From: Streptomyces sp. CB03234
GTDB taxonomy: Bacteria > Actinomycetota > Actinomycetes > Streptomycetales > Streptomycetaceae
Length of the DNA stretch: 64,000 bases
Assembly (NCBI RefSeq): GCF_001905885.1
Contig: NZ_LIYH01000001.1
Coordinates: forward strand, 434,001-498,000
Direction: 5' to 3'
Shown: in pieces, positions 9,272 to 17,425 of the stretch
How positions within the stretch are numbered: position 1 is the first letter of the stretch
Layout of the letters: each line of letters begins with the position of its first letter
Program-made: the position numbers and the translations under genes
Notes under the pieces: model-generated
Seen by the model: only the letters and a program-made list of their open reading frames with translations
Database searches by the model: none
What the model was told of the DNA's origin: nothing

Positions 9272-9344
9272 CCGTCAGCCGCTTTGTGGTCGGCGGACGG
9301 TGATCGGTCGTTCACTCGTGGGCTACGGTCAGCAGGTCCTGACC
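9272..9344 (+). promoter_or_regulatory. Upstream region of bioY with two inverted repeats
   Basis: CCGTCAGCCG (9272-9281) can pair with CGGCGGACGG (9291-9300) with one mismatch. A clean palindrome GGTCAG-N6-CTGACC follows at 9327-9344, 25 bases before the bioY start. The second is placed like an operator or a leader hairpin. It does not match the biotin repressor sites I know (BirA or BioQ), so the regulator is open. Confidence 0.4.
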
Positions 9345-9368
9345 TGTCCTCACCCCGCCGGAGTCCCG

Positions 9369-9953
9369 ATGAGCACCGCCGCCGCCCCCGCCCGTACCGG
9401 AGTGGTCCTGGCCGACCTCCTGCCTTCCAGTCGTGTGCGCGACATCGCGCTCGTGGCCGGCGGCGCCGCGCTCACCGGCATCGCCGCGCAGATCGCCGTG
9501 CCGGTCCCCGGCTCGCCGGTCCCGGTCTCCGGCCAGACCTTCGCGGCCCTGCTCGTCGGCACCGCCCTCGGCGCCCGCCGCGGCTTCCTCTCCCTCGCGC
9601 TGTACGCGGTGGCGGGCATGGCCGGCGTGCCGTGGTTCGCCCAGGCCACGTCCGGGTACGCGATGCCGTCCTTCGGCTACATCCTCGGCATGCTGCTCGC
9701 CGCCACCGTCGTCGGCGCCCTCGCGCGGCGCGGCGCCGACCGCTCCGTCCCGCGCATGGCGGGCACCATGGCGCTCGGCTCCCTCATCATCTACGCGGTC
9801 GGCGTGCCGTACCTGGCCCTCGCGGCCGGCATGACGCTGCCGCAGGCGGTGACGGCCGGCCTGGTGCCGTTCCTGATCGGCGACGCGCTGAAGGCGGCCC
9901 TCGCGATGGGCCTGCTGCCCACGGCGTGGAAGGTCATCGGCCGCAAGGGCTGA
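9369..9953 (+). CDS. bioY: Biotin transporter BioY
   Basis: 194-residue integral membrane substrate-binding (S) component of an ECF-type biotin transporter. Six hydrophobic segments are visible. The family signatures are present: AQIAVPVPGSPVPVSGQTFAALL, GTALGARRGFLSLALY and the C-terminal LVPFLIGDALKAALA. The ATG at 9369 is preceded by GGAG at a suitable distance. No bioM or bioN energising genes sit beside it, so it either works alone or shares ECF ATPases encoded elsewhere; solitary BioY is known in other bacteria. Its last 20 bases overlap the end of the convergent oxidase gene. Confidence 0.93.
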   Translation: MSTAAAPARTGVVLADLLPSSRVRDIALVAGGAALTGIAAQIAVPVPGSPVPVSGQTFAALLVGTALGARRGFLSLALYAVAGMAGVPWFAQATSGYAMPSFGYILGMLLAATVVGALARRGADRSVPRMAGTMALGSLIIYAVGVPYLALAAGMTLPQAVTAGLVPFLIGDALKAALAMGLLPTAWKVIGRKG

Positions 9954-11244
9954 CGTAGTTTTTGCTGAAGAGGTTCGCCGGGTCGTACCGCTCCTTGACC
10001 CGCGCGAGCCTCTTCTCCGTCTCCGGGTCGAACAGTCCCGCCCTGTCCCCGCCCCCGAAGCAGAAGTTGAGCGACCGGCCGAGCGTCACCGGCGCGAGGG
10101 CCGCGAACACCTCCCCGTACAGGGCCCGTACGGCAGGCAGGTCCGTGCCGTCCAGCCCCGACAGGACCTGCACCAGGAAGCGCGCCTCGCGGTGCGGCAC
10201 GGCATTGGGGTGGTCCTCGGTCAGCGCCCCGCCCAAGTGCCTGACCTGCGTCACCGTCCACACCGGGGACTCCGGCCCCGTCAGCGCCAGCAGCCGCCGG
10301 GCGTCCGCGCCGGACAGCTCACGCACCATCACGTTGTCCCCGTAGTACGCGTGCGGCCGCTCAGGGTCGCTGTGGATCGTCGCCGACTCGGTGTACGGCA
10401 TCTCCCGCAGCGTGTCCTGCACGCACGGGCCGATGGCCCGCAGCGGCTCCACCAGCCGCTCGCCCTCCGCGGCGCTCCCGGTGTACGCGACCCGGACCGA
10501 CGCCGTGTACCGGCCGCGCAGATGCTCCGGTACGAACGGGACGTCGGGGAAGACCATCACGCTCAGGGCCGACGTCACCGTGTCCGGCACGGTCCGCGTC
10601 CACTCCAGGTACGTCCGCACCGCCTCGTCCACCAGCCCGCCCTCGAACATCAGCGACCCGCCGTACAGCCGGGTCACCGGCACCAGGCCCACCTCCATCG
10701 CGGTGACGACGCACAGGGCGTGCCCGCCGCCGAGCAGCGCCCCGTACAGCTCGGGCTCGGCCCGGGCGGTCACGTGCCGCAGCTCCCCGTCGGCCGTCAC
10801 CACCTCCAGGGCGCGCACATGGTCCGCGGCGTACCCGAACTCCCGCGCGAGCACGCCCAGCCCGCCACCCAGCGTGTACGAGACGGCGCCCACGCCCGGC
10901 GCGGACCCGCTCAGCGGCGCCAGCCCGTGCGGCGCGGCCGCCTCGACGACCCGCCCCCAGCGGACGCCCGCCTCGATCCGGGCGGTGCGCGCCTCGGCGT
11001 CGATCCGCACGCCGTCCATGCGGCGCGTGGAGACCAGGACGCCGCCCTCCGCCGCCCCTGGCAGCCCGTGCCCGGTGGCCTGGACGCCGACCGGCAGGCC
11101 GCGCCCGGCGGCGTACGCGACGGCCCGGCGTACGTCGTCGGCGCCCGTCGCCGCGACGACCAGGTCGGGGCGGTGGGTGAAGCCGGTCTGGAACCCGGCG
11201 AGTTCGGCGTCGTACCCGGCGCCGCCGGGGCGATACGTGATCAT
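9934..11244 (-). CDS. FAD-linked oxidase, berberine-bridge/PCMH type
   Basis: 436 residues. The N-terminal part is an FAD-binding PCMH fold (HRPDLVVAATGADDVRRAVAYAAGRGLPVGVQATGHG), with the His of ATGHG at the usual flavinylation position. GGGLGVLAREFGYAADHVRALEVVTADG follows, as in the BBE-like family. The C-terminal end, RYDPANLFSKNY, matches the usual BBE terminus RYDP-NLF--N. Such enzymes oxidise diverse alcohols, sugars or secondary metabolites, so the substrate cannot be stated. There is no signal peptide. The protein lacks the second, Cys-linked FAD attachment motif of bicovalent BBE enzymes. It overlaps bioY tail to tail. Confidence 0.85.
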   Translation of the reverse strand: MITYRPGGAGYDAELAGFQTGFTHRPDLVVAATGADDVRRAVAYAAGRGLPVGVQATGHGLPGAAEGGVLVSTRRMDGVRIDAEARTARIEAGVRWGRVVEAAAPHGLAPLSGSAPGVGAVSYTLGGGLGVLAREFGYAADHVRALEVVTADGELRHVTARAEPELYGALLGGGHALCVVTAMEVGLVPVTRLYGGSLMFEGGLVDEAVRTYLEWTRTVPDTVTSALSVMVFPDVPFVPEHLRGRYTASVRVAYTGSAAEGERLVEPLRAIGPCVQDTLREMPYTESATIHSDPERPHAYYGDNVMVRELSGADARRLLALTGPESPVWTVTQVRHLGGALTEDHPNAVPHREARFLVQVLSGLDGTDLPAVRALYGEVFAALAPVTLGRSLNFCFGGGDRAGLFDPETEKRLARVKERYDPANLFSKNYVSPCGR

Positions 11245-11247
11245 GGA

Positions 11248-11287
11248 AAAGGCCCTCCGTCCACTCGGTGGTGTACGGAGAGCCTTT
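11248..11287 (-). terminator. Hairpin between permease 3 and the FAD oxidase
   Basis: AAAGGC-C-CTCCGT (11248-11260) pairs with ACGGAG-A-GCCTTT (11275-11287), with an inner CCAC/GTGG pairing. It lies downstream of the permease 3 stop and upstream of the oxidase start, so it likely separates the two minus-strand genes. Confidence 0.65.
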
Positions 11288-11293
11288 CGCTCA

Positions 11294-11316
11294 TACCTGA
11301 CAGAACCGGTCAGGTA
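11294..11316. repeat. Inverted repeat across the permease 3 stop codon
   Basis: TACCTGAC (11294-11301) and GTCAGGTA (11309-11316) are perfect 8-bp arms around seven bases, and the stop codon of the permease (11310-11312) lies in the right arm. It could be an operator for the FAD oxidase or part of a compound terminator. Confidence 0.5.
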
Positions 11317-12743
11317 TTGACCTGCCGCTTGCGGGCCCGGTCGAGCACGACACCGATGGTCACGACGATGACGGCGACGGCGACCGAGGACAGCACGACC
11401 TCACGGTTGTCCTTGTCGTAGACCATGTAGGCCAGGACGAAGGTGATCATCGCGGCGGTCGCCCACGTCAGGTACGGGAAGAGCCACATCCTCACGGTCA
11501 GCTTCTCGGGCGCCTCGCGCAGCAGGATTCCGCGCATCCGCAGCTGGGTGAAACAGATCACCAGCCAGACGAACAGCGCGACCGCGCCGGAGGAGCTCAG
11601 CAGGAAGTCGAAGACCGTGTCCTTGTACGCGTAGTTCGCCCACACCGCGCCGAAGCCGAAGACCACCGAGCCCAGGATCGCGGCGGTCGGCACGCCCTTG
11701 GCGTTGACCTTGGCGAAGGCCTTCGGCGCGTCTCCGCGCTCACCCAGCGAGAACGCCATGCGGGAGGCCGTGTACAGGCCCGAGTTCAGGCAGGACAGCA
11801 CGGCCGTCAGGACGATCACGTTCATGATCTGGCCGGCGTGCGCGATGCCGATGGAGTCCAGGGCCGCCACGTACGAGCCCTTCTCGACGATCGACTCGTC
11901 GTTCCAGGGCAGGAGGGTGAGGACGACGAAGACCGAGCCCAGGTAGAAGACCGCGATACGCCAGATCACGCTGTTGGTGGCCTTGGTGACCGCACGGCGC
12001 GGGTCCTCCGACTCACCGGCGGCCAGCGTGACGATCTCGCTGCCCATGAAGGAGAAGACGACCATCAGTACGCCGGTGAGGATGGCGCCGGCGCCGTTCG
12101 GGAAGAAGCCGCCGCTGTCGGTGAGGTGGGCGAAGCCCGCGCCGGGGTTGTCGGAGCCGGGCAGGAAGCCGAACACCGCCAGCAGGCCGACGACCACGAA
12201 CGCGCCGATGGCGACGACCTTGATGCCCGCGAACCAGAACTCGAACTCGCCGTAGGAGGAGACGGAGACCAGGTTCGTCGCCGTCAGCACCACCATGACG
12301 ATCAGCGCCCAGGCCCACTGCGGCACGGCCGGGATCCAGCTCTCCAGGATCACCGCACCCGCGGTCGCCTCGACCGCCAGCACCACCACCCAGAAGAACC
12401 AGTACAGCCAGCCGATCGAGAAGCCCGCCCAGCGGCCGAGCGCGCGGTCGGCGTACGCGGAGAAGGAGCCCGAGTTGGGGCTCGCGGCCGCCATCTCGCC
12501 GAGCATCCGCATCACGAACACGACCATCGCGCCGACGAGGGCGTACGAGATGAGGATGGCCGGGCCGGCCTTGGCGATACCGCCGGAGGACCCGACGAAC
12601 AGGCCGGCGCCGATCACTCCACCGATGGCGATCATGGAAAGGTGGCGGTTCTTGAGCCCGGCCTTGAGACCGTCGGAAGGCTGCGGAGTACCGGGTTCGC
12701 CGGTCGTTCCGCCTTCCTTCCGCAGGGTCGACTGCGTCGTCAT
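11310..12743 (-). CDS. Amino-acid permease (APC superfamily, AAT family), paralogue 3
   Basis: 477 residues and about 12 transmembrane helices. Family motifs are GVIGAGLFVGSSGGIAKAG, VMRMLGEMAAASPNSGSFS and YGEFEFWFAGIKVVAIGAF. It is clearly a third member of the set at 6.1-9.1 kb but more diverged (SSYGEFEFWF instead of NFGEFEFWF, LTDSGGFFPNG instead of LTGQGGFLPNG). The ATG at 12741-12743 (MTTQSTLRKEGG) has AAGGA 8 bases upstream, which fixes the start. The substrate is unknown. In many Streptomyces such copies are annotated as GABA, proline or asparagine permeases without proof. Confidence 0.9.
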   Translation of the reverse strand: MTTQSTLRKEGGTTGEPGTPQPSDGLKAGLKNRHLSMIAIGGVIGAGLFVGSSGGIAKAGPAILISYALVGAMVVFVMRMLGEMAAASPNSGSFSAYADRALGRWAGFSIGWLYWFFWVVVLAVEATAGAVILESWIPAVPQWAWALIVMVVLTATNLVSVSSYGEFEFWFAGIKVVAIGAFVVVGLLAVFGFLPGSDNPGAGFAHLTDSGGFFPNGAGAILTGVLMVVFSFMGSEIVTLAAGESEDPRRAVTKATNSVIWRIAVFYLGSVFVVLTLLPWNDESIVEKGSYVAALDSIGIAHAGQIMNVIVLTAVLSCLNSGLYTASRMAFSLGERGDAPKAFAKVNAKGVPTAAILGSVVFGFGAVWANYAYKDTVFDFLLSSSGAVALFVWLVICFTQLRMRGILLREAPEKLTVRMWLFPYLTWATAAMITFVLAYMVYDKDNREVVLSSVAVAVIVVTIGVVLDRARKRQVNT

Positions 12744-12892
12744 GGACGAATCCTTATGTCTGGGGTGCACTCGGGTCACGAGCCCGTGCATGGAAACCCG
12801 AGACGGTGAGAGGTCGAAAGGCCCGATTCCGGATCGTGATACGCGGGCCCCGCTGACAGCTGCCCCGTGCCGTGCGTGCCACACTCGGACCC

Positions 12893-13381
12893 ATGCGCGT
12901 GTACCTCGGCTCCGACCATGCCGGCTTCGAACTCAAGAACCACCTCGTCGAGTGGCTCAAGGCCCACGGCCACGAGCCCGTCGACTGCGGCCCCCACATC
13001 TACGACGCCCAGGACGACTACCCGCCGTTCTGCCTCCGCGCGGCCGAGAAGACCGCCGCGGACCCGGACAGCCTGGGCATCGTGATCGGCGGCTCCGGCA
13101 ACGGCGAGCAGATCGCCGCGAACAAGGTGAAGGGCGTGCGGGCGGCGCTGGCCTGGAGCGAGCAGACCGCCGCGCTCGGCCGCGAGCACAACAACGCGAA
13201 CGTCGTCGCCATCGGCGGCCGGATGCACTCCGTGGAGGAGTCCACGAAGTTCGTGGAGACCTTCCTGGGCACCCCGTACTCGGGTGAGGAGCGTCACACC
13301 CGCCGCATCGAGATGCTCTCGGCGTACGAAACCACCGGCGAGCTCCCCCCGATCCCGCCCCACCACCCCCAGCAGCCCTGA
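12893..13381 (+). CDS. rpiB: Ribose-5-phosphate isomerase B
   Basis: 162-residue cytosolic enzyme of the non-oxidative pentose phosphate pathway that interconverts ribose-5-phosphate and ribulose-5-phosphate. The LacAB/RpiB motifs are MRVYLGSDHAGFELK at the N-terminus and IVIGGSGNGEQIAANKVKGVRAALAW. The residue after GSGNG is Glu, the actinobacterial variant in which Glu takes the role of the catalytic Cys found in E. coli RpiB. The ATG at 12893 starts the conserved sequence directly, and there is little room for a ribosome site between it and CACACT at 12881, so the mRNA may have a very short leader. It diverges from permease 3. Confidence 0.93.
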   Translation: MRVYLGSDHAGFELKNHLVEWLKAHGHEPVDCGPHIYDAQDDYPPFCLRAAEKTAADPDSLGIVIGGSGNGEQIAANKVKGVRAALAWSEQTAALGREHNNANVVAIGGRMHSVEESTKFVETFLGTPYSGEERHTRRIEMLSAYETTGELPPIPPHHPQQP

Positions 13382-13692
13382 CCCCGTAAGCGCGCCCGCA
13401 GCCGCCCCGCTTGTGGGCAGTCGTTCCGCAGGGCGGTCCCCCTGCCCCTCCCCGTCGCGGGCAACCGCCCCGCCGGGGGCTCGCTGTCCCTTCCCCGTTG
13501 TGGGCAGTCGTTCCGCAGGGCGGAACGGGTGGGCACAACGGAACGGGGCGGCGCCCTTTCTCGGTGCCCCCCGGAGCGGTGCCGGACCGGCGGCGGCCCC
13601 CGGTGGGTGGGGGCGACCCTGCACGGCCACACCCGGGCGGTCCGCCGGGTGCAGGCCGGTTCGCCGACGAACACCGTAGGAGCATCGACGCC
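13382..13692. repeat. Repeat-filled gap between rpiB and the DNA glycosylase gene
   Basis: No gene is seen here. A 26-bp sequence beginning TTGTGGGCAGTCGTTCCGCA occurs twice, at 13411-13436 and 13498-13523. The second copy extends to a compound palindrome (13497-13539) with arms GTTGTG/CACAAC and CGTTCCGC/GCGGAACG. From memory this element recurs between genes in many Streptomyces genomes. The stretch ends with a separate hairpin repeat at 13609-13659. Confidence 0.7.
13609..13659. repeat. Dispersed hairpin repeat, copy 1
   Basis: GGGGGCGACCCTGCACGGCC starts an imperfect palindrome whose right half includes GCCGGGTGCAGGCCGG. Nearly the same element is at 60054-60102, 46 kb away, beside the acetyltransferase gene. 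Both lie between genes. Confidence 0.7.
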
Positions 13693-14502
13693 ATGCCCGA
13701 AGGGCATACGATCCACCGCCTCGCCGAGGACCACCTCGCCCGCTTCGGCGGCCACACCGTCCGCGTGACCAGCCCCCAGGGCAAGTTCTCCGACAGCGCC
13801 GCCCTCCTCGACGGCCAGGTCCTCCAGACCGTCGACGCGCACGGCAAGCACCTGTTCCTCGGGTTCGCGGACAGCGGCTGGGTGCACATCCACCTCGGGC
13901 TCTTCGGCAAGCTCGGCTTCGGTACGACGCCCGCGCCGCCGCCCACCGAGACCGTACGCCTGCGGCTGGTCAACCACGCGCACTACGCGGATCTGCGCGG
14001 GCCCACCACCTGCGCCCTGATCACCGAGCCGGAGAAGCGGGCGATACACGAGCGGCTCGGGCCGGACCCGCTGCGACACGGCGACGACCCCGACAGGGCG
14101 TGGCGGCGGATCTCCAGGAGCCGCACCACCATCGCCGCCCTGCTCATGGACCAGAAGGTCATCGCGGGCGTCGGCAACGTCTACCGCGCCGAGGTCCTCT
14201 TCCGGCACGGCATCGACCCCTACCGCGCGGGCAAGGACCTCGCCCGGGCCGAGTGGGACGCGATCTGGGCCGACCTCGTCGCGCTGATGCGCGAGGGCGT
14301 GCGCAACAACCGCATCGACACCGTCCGCCCCGAACACACCCCCGAGGCCATGGGCCGCCCGCCGCGGGTGGACGACCACGGCGGCGAGGTGTACGTCTAC
14401 CGCCGGGCCAACCTGCCCTGCCACATCTGTGGCGGCGAGATCCGCACCGCCGGTCTCGCCGCCCGCAACCTCTTCTGGTGCCCGACCTGTCAGAAGCCGT
14501 GA
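13693..14502 (+). CDS. nei: DNA glycosylase/AP lyase of the Fpg/Nei family (endonuclease VIII-like)
   Basis: 269 residues. It begins MPEGHTIHR, giving the Pro2 nucleophile and Glu3 of Fpg/Nei enzymes after Met removal; the H-T after PEG is typical of Nei-type rather than Fpg (MPELPEV). The helix-two-turn-helix region (LLMDQKVIAGVGNVYRAEVLF) is intact. A C-terminal zinc finger reads CHICGGEIRTAGLAARNLFW then CPTC, ending in Q as expected. The enzyme removes oxidised bases and cleaves the abasic site by beta/delta elimination during base-excision repair. The start ATG at 13693 must be correct because the catalytic Pro follows it. The last 13 bases overlap the convergent Eis-like gene. Confidence 0.92.
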   Translation: MPEGHTIHRLAEDHLARFGGHTVRVTSPQGKFSDSAALLDGQVLQTVDAHGKHLFLGFADSGWVHIHLGLFGKLGFGTTPAPPPTETVRLRLVNHAHYADLRGPTTCALITEPEKRAIHERLGPDPLRHGDDPDRAWRRISRSRTTIAALLMDQKVIAGVGNVYRAEVLFRHGIDPYRAGKDLARAEWDAIWADLVALMREGVRNNRIDTVRPEHTPEAMGRPPRVDDHGGEVYVYRRANLPCHICGGEIRTAGLAARNLFWCPTCQKP

Positions 14503-15719
14503 GGCAGCCAGGGCGCGACCGGTGAGCCGAAGGCCAGGGAGGCCTCGGCCAGGGCACCCTGCCGCTCCTCGCGCACCAGGCCCGCGCCCGCCAGCGACGC
14601 GAGGGACGTCCCGCCCAGGTACGCCGCGCCCAGCTCCCGTACCGACAAGGAGAGGTCCGCCGGGTCCTCCGTACGCGCGCACGTCGCGCCCTTGGTGTCG
14701 CCCGACAGCCGCCAACGCCCCGTGTTCCACGGGCAGAAGGCGTCGTCCACCGCCAACACCACGTCCACCGGGGCCTGGTACGTACGGGCCTCCAGCGCCG
14801 CGGGCAGGTCCACGAGGCGTACGTGCAGCCCGTCCTGGACACGCAGGTTGCAGCGCCGGATGTCGGAGACCAGGTGCTGCCAGGGGTCGTCCACCGGACG
14901 GTTGTGAACCTGGAGAATCGACATCAGGTCGATCCCGAACAGGAAACGCCACACCGCCGCGTACGCCGCCGGGTCCAGCGCGCCCATGTGCCGCAGCCGC
15001 ACCGTCCCCTTCGGGCCCGCCGCCTCCCACTCCGGCTTGGTGCTGTACAGCGCGAAGCCGACGGTCTCGCCGTCCCGCTCGGCCAGCACGCACTGGAGCG
15101 GTGACCCGCCGCCCCGGTCCCCCGGAGGGTCCAGCAGCGGGAGCCGCTCCCAGCCCGGCCGGCGGGCCAGCATCCCCGGCCGCTCCGGCACCAGCCGCGC
15201 GTACACCGCCTCGCACGCGGCGCTCGCCTCCGCGGGCGCCACGAGCCGCAGCGCTACGTCATCCGTCCCCGGCGGAACGGACAGACGCACCCGATTCGTG
15301 TCGATCTCGGCGCGCAGCTGCCTGGTGGCGATGCCGTAACCGAACCGCCCGTAAATGGCCGGTTCCGACGCCGTCAGCACGGCCAGCGGCTCACCCCACG
15401 CGAAGACGTCGTCGAGCTGGCGCCGCATCATCGACGTGAGGATCCCGCGCCGCCGGTGCGTCGACGCCACGCTCACCATCGTCACGCCCGCCGCCGGCAT
15501 CACAGCGCCGCCCGGCACGGACAGCCGGAACGAGAACGCCCCGGCCGTACCGACGCACACGTCCCCGTCCCAGACGCCGAGCGAGCGCTCACGCTCGGTG
15601 AGGGCGTCCCACAGTTCCCGCTCCTGCGGGGCCTCCGCCACGCCGCCGAAAGCCAGCTCCAACTGCCCGTACCAGTGGTCCCATTCGGCCGACCGCAGCA
15701 CCCGTAAGTCTGTCGTCAT
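14490..15719 (-). CDS. Eis-like GNAT N-acetyltransferase
   Basis: 409 residues, matching the length and three-part layout of mycobacterial Eis: an N-terminal GNAT domain (about 1-140; acetyl-CoA loop VASTHRRRGILTSMMRRQL), a second degenerate GNAT domain, and a C-terminal sterol-carrier-protein-like domain (about 300-409). The chain ends in Phe, whose terminal carboxylate is the proposed base in Eis, and a Tyr lies in the YGRFGYG motif. Eis enzymes acetylate several amines of aminoglycosides and other polyamines. Streptomyces homologues are common and mostly of unknown substrate. It overlaps the nei gene by 13 bases, tail to tail. Confidence 0.85.
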   Translation of the reverse strand: MTTDLRVLRSAEWDHWYGQLELAFGGVAEAPQERELWDALTERERSLGVWDGDVCVGTAGAFSFRLSVPGGAVMPAAGVTMVSVASTHRRRGILTSMMRRQLDDVFAWGEPLAVLTASEPAIYGRFGYGIATRQLRAEIDTNRVRLSVPPGTDDVALRLVAPAEASAACEAVYARLVPERPGMLARRPGWERLPLLDPPGDRGGGSPLQCVLAERDGETVGFALYSTKPEWEAAGPKGTVRLRHMGALDPAAYAAVWRFLFGIDLMSILQVHNRPVDDPWQHLVSDIRRCNLRVQDGLHVRLVDLPAALEARTYQAPVDVVLAVDDAFCPWNTGRWRLSGDTKGATCARTEDPADLSLSVRELGAAYLGGTSLASLAGAGLVREERQGALAEASLAFGSPVAPWLPHGF

Positions 15720-15825
15720 ATGCCATGCGTATCAGGCGCGAGCCACCGCGGCGACCCAATTTCGAACGCAATGTCACAGGGGTCCCCCTGCACGGGGCCC
15801 CACCGGGTGGATAGGGTCCAGGCCA

Positions 15826-16971
15826 ATGGCCCGCAGCGCACGAATGGACGCGTATCTGGCCCGGATGCGGAAGAACGCACGCCGGGTCAAAGTCGGCCTG
15901 CGCAAATCCGGCGTCGACTACTTCCGCGGCGACGGCTCCGACTGGATCGCCCTGGTGGGCCTGCTGCTCACCATCCCGGCGATCACGCTCCTCACCATCG
16001 CCACCCCCGTGTGGGCCGCGCCCGCCGCACTCGTCCTGCCCATCGTGGCGGGCGGCCTGCTGCTGCGCCCGGCCAGCCTGCTCGGCCTGTACGCGGCGGC
16101 CGCCGGCGCCCTGATCGTCGAGTCCGCCATCCTCGGCCCGTACACCGAGGGCGCGGCCCGCGTCACGCCCGGCACCGTCCTGGTGGTGGCCGCGTGCGGG
16201 CTGTTCGGGCTGCTGATCGCCCAGTTCCGGGCCCGGGTGGGCGTGCCGTGGCGGCGCGGCGGCACCATGCTGTTCGACCTGCGCGAACGCATCCGGGTGC
16301 AGAGCGCCCTGCCCCCGCTGCCCAAGGGCTGGCACCACGAGATGGCGCTGCGCCCGGCGGGCGGCCAGTCCTTCTCGGGCGACTTCGTCGTCGCGGCCCG
16401 CACGAACGGCGGCCGCACCCTGGAGGTCGTCCTGACCGACGTGTCCGGCAAGGGCATGGACGCGGGCTCCCGCGCCCTGCTGCTGTCCGGCGCCTTCGGT
16501 GGACTGCTCGGCTCGCTGCCGCCGCACGGCTTCCTGCCGGCCGCCAACGGCTACCTGCTGCGCCAGGACTGGGACGAGGGCTTCGCGACCTCCATCCACC
16601 TGGTCCTCGACCTCGAATCGGGCGACTACGAGCTGCTGTCGGCGGGGCACCTGCCGGCGCTCCAGCTGCACGCGGGCAGCGGCCGGTGGGAGGAGAAGTC
16701 CGGCGAGGGCCCGCTGCTGGGCGTGTACGACCGTGCCGAGTTCCACCCGGTCAAGGGCTCGCTGCGGCCCGGTGACGTCCTGATGCTGTTCACCGACGGC
16801 CTGGTCGAGGCGGCGGACCGGGACATCACCGAGGGCATCGACCGGCTCACCGGCGAGGCCGACCGCTATGTCACCGCCGGCTTCGAGGGGGCGGCCTGGC
16901 ACCTGATCGAGGCGTGCGCGAAGGACGTCAACGACGACCGGGCGCTGCTGCTCATCACCCGTGACGCGTAA
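15826..16971 (+). CDS. Membrane-anchored PP2C-type serine phosphatase (SpoIIE domain)
   Basis: 381 residues. A basic N-terminus (MARSARMDAYLARMRKNARR) is followed by three or four transmembrane helices (about residues 45-135) and a cytoplasmic SpoIIE/RsbU phosphatase domain. Metal-binding and fold motifs are FSGDFVVAA, LTDVSGKGMDAG, LSAGHLPALQ, MLFTDGLVEA and the final DDRALLLI. Such enzymes dephosphorylate anti-anti-sigma factors or other Ser/Thr phosphoproteins. No STAS or anti-sigma partner lies next to it. TAGGGT at 15812-15817 lies 8 bases before the ATG, so the transcript may be leaderless. Ten bases separate it from the HD-domain gene, so the two are probably co-transcribed. Confidence 0.9.
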   Translation: MARSARMDAYLARMRKNARRVKVGLRKSGVDYFRGDGSDWIALVGLLLTIPAITLLTIATPVWAAPAALVLPIVAGGLLLRPASLLGLYAAAAGALIVESAILGPYTEGAARVTPGTVLVVAACGLFGLLIAQFRARVGVPWRRGGTMLFDLRERIRVQSALPPLPKGWHHEMALRPAGGQSFSGDFVVAARTNGGRTLEVVLTDVSGKGMDAGSRALLLSGAFGGLLGSLPPHGFLPAANGYLLRQDWDEGFATSIHLVLDLESGDYELLSAGHLPALQLHAGSGRWEEKSGEGPLLGVYDRAEFHPVKGSLRPGDVLMLFTDGLVEAADRDITEGIDRLTGEADRYVTAGFEGAAWHLIEACAKDVNDDRALLLITRDA

Positions 16972-16981
16972 GGGGTAGCTC

Positions 16982-17425
16982 TTGTTGACTCTCGCCGAGG
17001 TCGAGGCGATCGCCCGCGAGGCCCACGTCGGCCAGACCGACAAGGCGGGCCGCCCCTACGCCGAGCACCTCCAGGCGGTCGCGGAAGGGGTACGGGCCCG
17101 GGGCGGCAGCGACGAGCAGGTCGCCGCGGCGTGGCTGCACGACGCCGTGGAGGACGACCGGCTGCCGGAGGAGTGGCTCCGGGGCGCGGCCCTGCCGCAG
17201 GCGGTCAAGGACATGGTGCTGGCGCTCACCAAGCGGCCGGGCGAGGACCTGGAGGCGTACACCGCCCGTGTCCTGGCCGTGCCGGGCGCTCGCCTCGTCA
17301 AGGAGGCCGACCTGGCGCACAACGCCGACCCGGACCGCCTCGCCGTCCTGGACGAGGCGACCCGGGCCCGGCTGACGGCCAAGTACGCGAGGGTCCGCGC
17401 CCTGCTGGGCCTCAGCGGCGGCTGA
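16982..17425 (+). CDS. Small HD-domain hydrolase resembling the SpoT/Rel ppGpp hydrolase domain
   Basis: 147 residues, starting at TTG (16982, or the next TTG at 16985), a few bases after GTAAGGGGTAG. The sequence tracks the hydrolase half of RelA/SpoT: AREAHVGQTDKAGRPYAEH (SpoT AREAHEGQ..SGEPYITH), AAWLHDAVED (HDxxED, His53-Asp54 and Glu57-Asp58) and VKEADLAHN (Asp110, His113-Asn114). All Mn-binding and catalytic positions are therefore present, but there is no synthetase, TGS or ACT domain. This is the build of a small alarmone hydrolase (MESH1/SAH). That function is an inference; one nucleotide-contact Arg of Rel enzymes is replaced (TDKAG). It likely shares an operon with the PP2C phosphatase. 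Confidence 0.75.
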   Translation: MLTLAEVEAIAREAHVGQTDKAGRPYAEHLQAVAEGVRARGGSDEQVAAAWLHDAVEDDRLPEEWLRGAALPQAVKDMVLALTKRPGEDLEAYTARVLAVPGARLVKEADLAHNADPDRLAVLDEATRARLTAKYARVRALLGLSGG

